A DNA stretch of 64,000 nucleotides from Narthecium ossifragum (Eukaryota; Streptophyta; Magnoliopsida; Dioscoreales; Nartheciaceae). Below, in pieces: positions 62,804-64,000 of the stretch; positions within the stretch are counted from its first letter, which is position 1, and each line of letters begins with the position of its first letter. The DNA is taken from NCBI GenBank assembly GCA_963920575.1, contig OY986972.1, forward strand, positions 17,402,502 through 17,466,501. The letters run 5' to 3'. The notes under the pieces are model-generated. The model was not told where the DNA came from and ran no database searches. It saw only the letters and a list, made by a program, of their open reading frames with translations. The position numbers were made by a program, and so were the translations under genes.

Positions 62804-63710
62804 AGTGTATATCCCACTTTTTTTTATAAGATCTTCTTGTATCGATGTCATCGTGTTGGCGTCCGATCTCTTTGGTGTTGTGCCAATCATTGCTACTTGC
62901 TTTTGTCTCAGCTTCGACATGGGATCTCTTTTGTTGTTGGTATGTTGATCGTCACCTCCGGCTTTATCTCACCGTCGGGATCGGACCTATATATTTTGTT
63001 GTTTTGATTGTCACTTCCAGCTTTGTCTCACCTTCAGCATCGGATTTGCTTCATTGTGGGTATGTTGATTGTCACCTCTAGCTCTATCTCGCCTTCGGCA
63101 TCGGATCTGTTCGGCATGGTAATTTGCCGACGCCGAAAGACAGAATGAGGGCAACATCCAGCGCATGCTGAGAAATCGTCAGGAATAATTTATGCATGTG
63201 GCGGAGACACAGCGTTTGAACAGTATGCCCAAGGCATAGATCTTAGGAACGAGGCTGGTCGTGGCAACACTAGCAGTTTGCTAATAGAGCTTCATAGCCG
63301 ATGAAGCGCCACACCGGCGGTCAAGTTTCATTGAGAAAAGAGCTCGAGCCGGTGATGATCTTATGGACTTCAGCCTTCTCTTCTTCTAGGAAGCAAAGGG
63401 ATTCATCATCATCCCCGAAGACTTTTGTAGTTAAGTATAAGTAGTTTTCCCGAGAGACGCCGCTTTATGGCATACTTGGCTTTCTGGTTTGAATATCTAT
63501 TGAGACTTGGTGAATGAACCCTTTGATTTCTTCGCTGGCCATTACCTTTCTCAAGATTTTGTACCTTGGAGGCCTCTTTGACCTCGGCTACCAGTTTTCA
63601 AAGGTCTCGAGGGAGGGTATCTAGTCACTTTAATCCTCTGCTTGAAAGCTTGTTTCTTCCTTTGCCTTTTGCTGATATAGGACCTCCCATAGCGATCATC
63701 TCGAAGTCAG
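62804..63710 (-). other. Unidentified element remnant
   Basis: 62,830-63,120 repeats 'gtatgttgatcgtcacctcc' and 'cggcatcggatctg'-type text about four times at 65-70 bp spacing. On the minus strand 63,545 downward reads MASEEIKGFIHQVSIDIQTR, a stop, then NYLYLTTKVFGDDDESLCFL and EEEKAEVHKIITGSSSF. It is a coding-like piece I cannot assign. Its end abuts an Athila-type LTR. Confidence 0.35.
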
Positions 63711-64000
63711 TGATGTCGCTCAAATGTGTCACGCACAGCGGTCGCGGTGCAGTACAGCATAAGAGAGGTCGAATCCCACAGAGAGACAAGCAGGAAAGAT
63801 CCAGAAACACAGATAACAATGTATCGAAAACAAGCAAGAGCGTAAAAAGTTAAGAAAATAGATCGAAGATGTAATGGTAAGATAAAGTTAATGAAAGAAA
63901 TCAAGATTTGAATGAGGCTAGGCTTCAGGAATCACTTCACTCGGATTTAGCTTCTTCTCTTCTCAATGGTTCATATAATACTCAGTTAAGGGATTCACAT
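63711..64000 (-). mobile_element. Athila-type LTR, running off the window
   Basis: It is the reverse complement of about 57,730-58,034: it begins TGATGTCGCTCAAATGTGTC and continues with 'gcggtcgcggtgcagtacag'. No PBS precedes it, so in element orientation this is the 3' end of a 3' LTR or of a solo LTR. The rest lies to the right. Confidence 0.88.

Overview
This window is nuclear DNA of a flowering plant. It is almost entirely transposable elements, mostly LTR retrotransposons nested in one another, with one recognisable host gene, which is broken. The evidence for a plant is chromodomain (Tekay-type) and Athila/Tat-type Gypsy elements, a Copia fragment, PIF/Harbinger, Mutator-like and CACTA-type DNA transposons, primer-binding sites matching plant tRNA-iMet and tRNA-Asp, and a G-type lectin receptor-kinase gene. 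The GC-rich captured SHMT fragment hints at a monocot, but I cannot fix the species. No intact host gene, tRNA, rRNA or CRISPR array was found.

Layout: 1-2088 is a Tekay-type LTR (+). 2354-2960 is a 607-bp Mutator-like MITE with a 9-bp target duplication. 4.25-5.4 kb is a degenerate repeat family that recurs inverted at 49.4-50.5 kb. 6203-7131 is a Mutator-like element carrying a GRF-type zinc-finger exon. 8.55-9.4 kb is a Copia fragment (-). 9.4-12.0 kb is a truncated Athila-type element (LTR, PBS, gag; +). It is interrupted by NA-1 (-, 12,010-25,745), a non-autonomous LTR element that is itself split by a rearranged Tekay element (-, about 16.1-24.1 kb). 25.7-29.9 kb is a related element, NA-2 (-), which encodes a repeat-rich protein of unknown function.

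29,922-36,692 is a near-complete PIF/Harbinger element with a DDE transposase gene and a Myb/SANT-like gene, both decayed. Two Mutator-like elements are nested in it, one carrying SHMT gene pieces. 36.85-37.49 kb is a CACTA end. 37.5-39.98 kb has two unidentified coding remnants flanking an LTR-like segment. 39,982-48,079 is a solo Tekay-family LTR (-) into which two further solo LTRs (+) of the same family inserted, each with a 5-bp target duplication. 48.26-48.77 kb is a hairpin-rich element with 35-bp palindromic tandem repeats.

51,444-53,350 and 61,141-61,533 are the two halves of one G-type lectin S-receptor-like kinase pseudogene (-). It is split by two nested Athila-type elements (53,351-61,140), the second lacking its reverse transcriptase. 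61.85-63.7 kb holds a Mutator-like end, a long TCC/TTC tract and unidentified element remnants. The window ends in an Athila-type LTR (-) running off the edge.

The most unusual signal cuts across families. LTRs of the Tekay and Athila-type elements carry arrays of short perfect palindromes, GATCGATC in some subfamilies and GGTCGACC in others. In most of them an array lies just upstream of the LTR TATA box. Related LTRs keep homologous flanks while the palindrome core differs.
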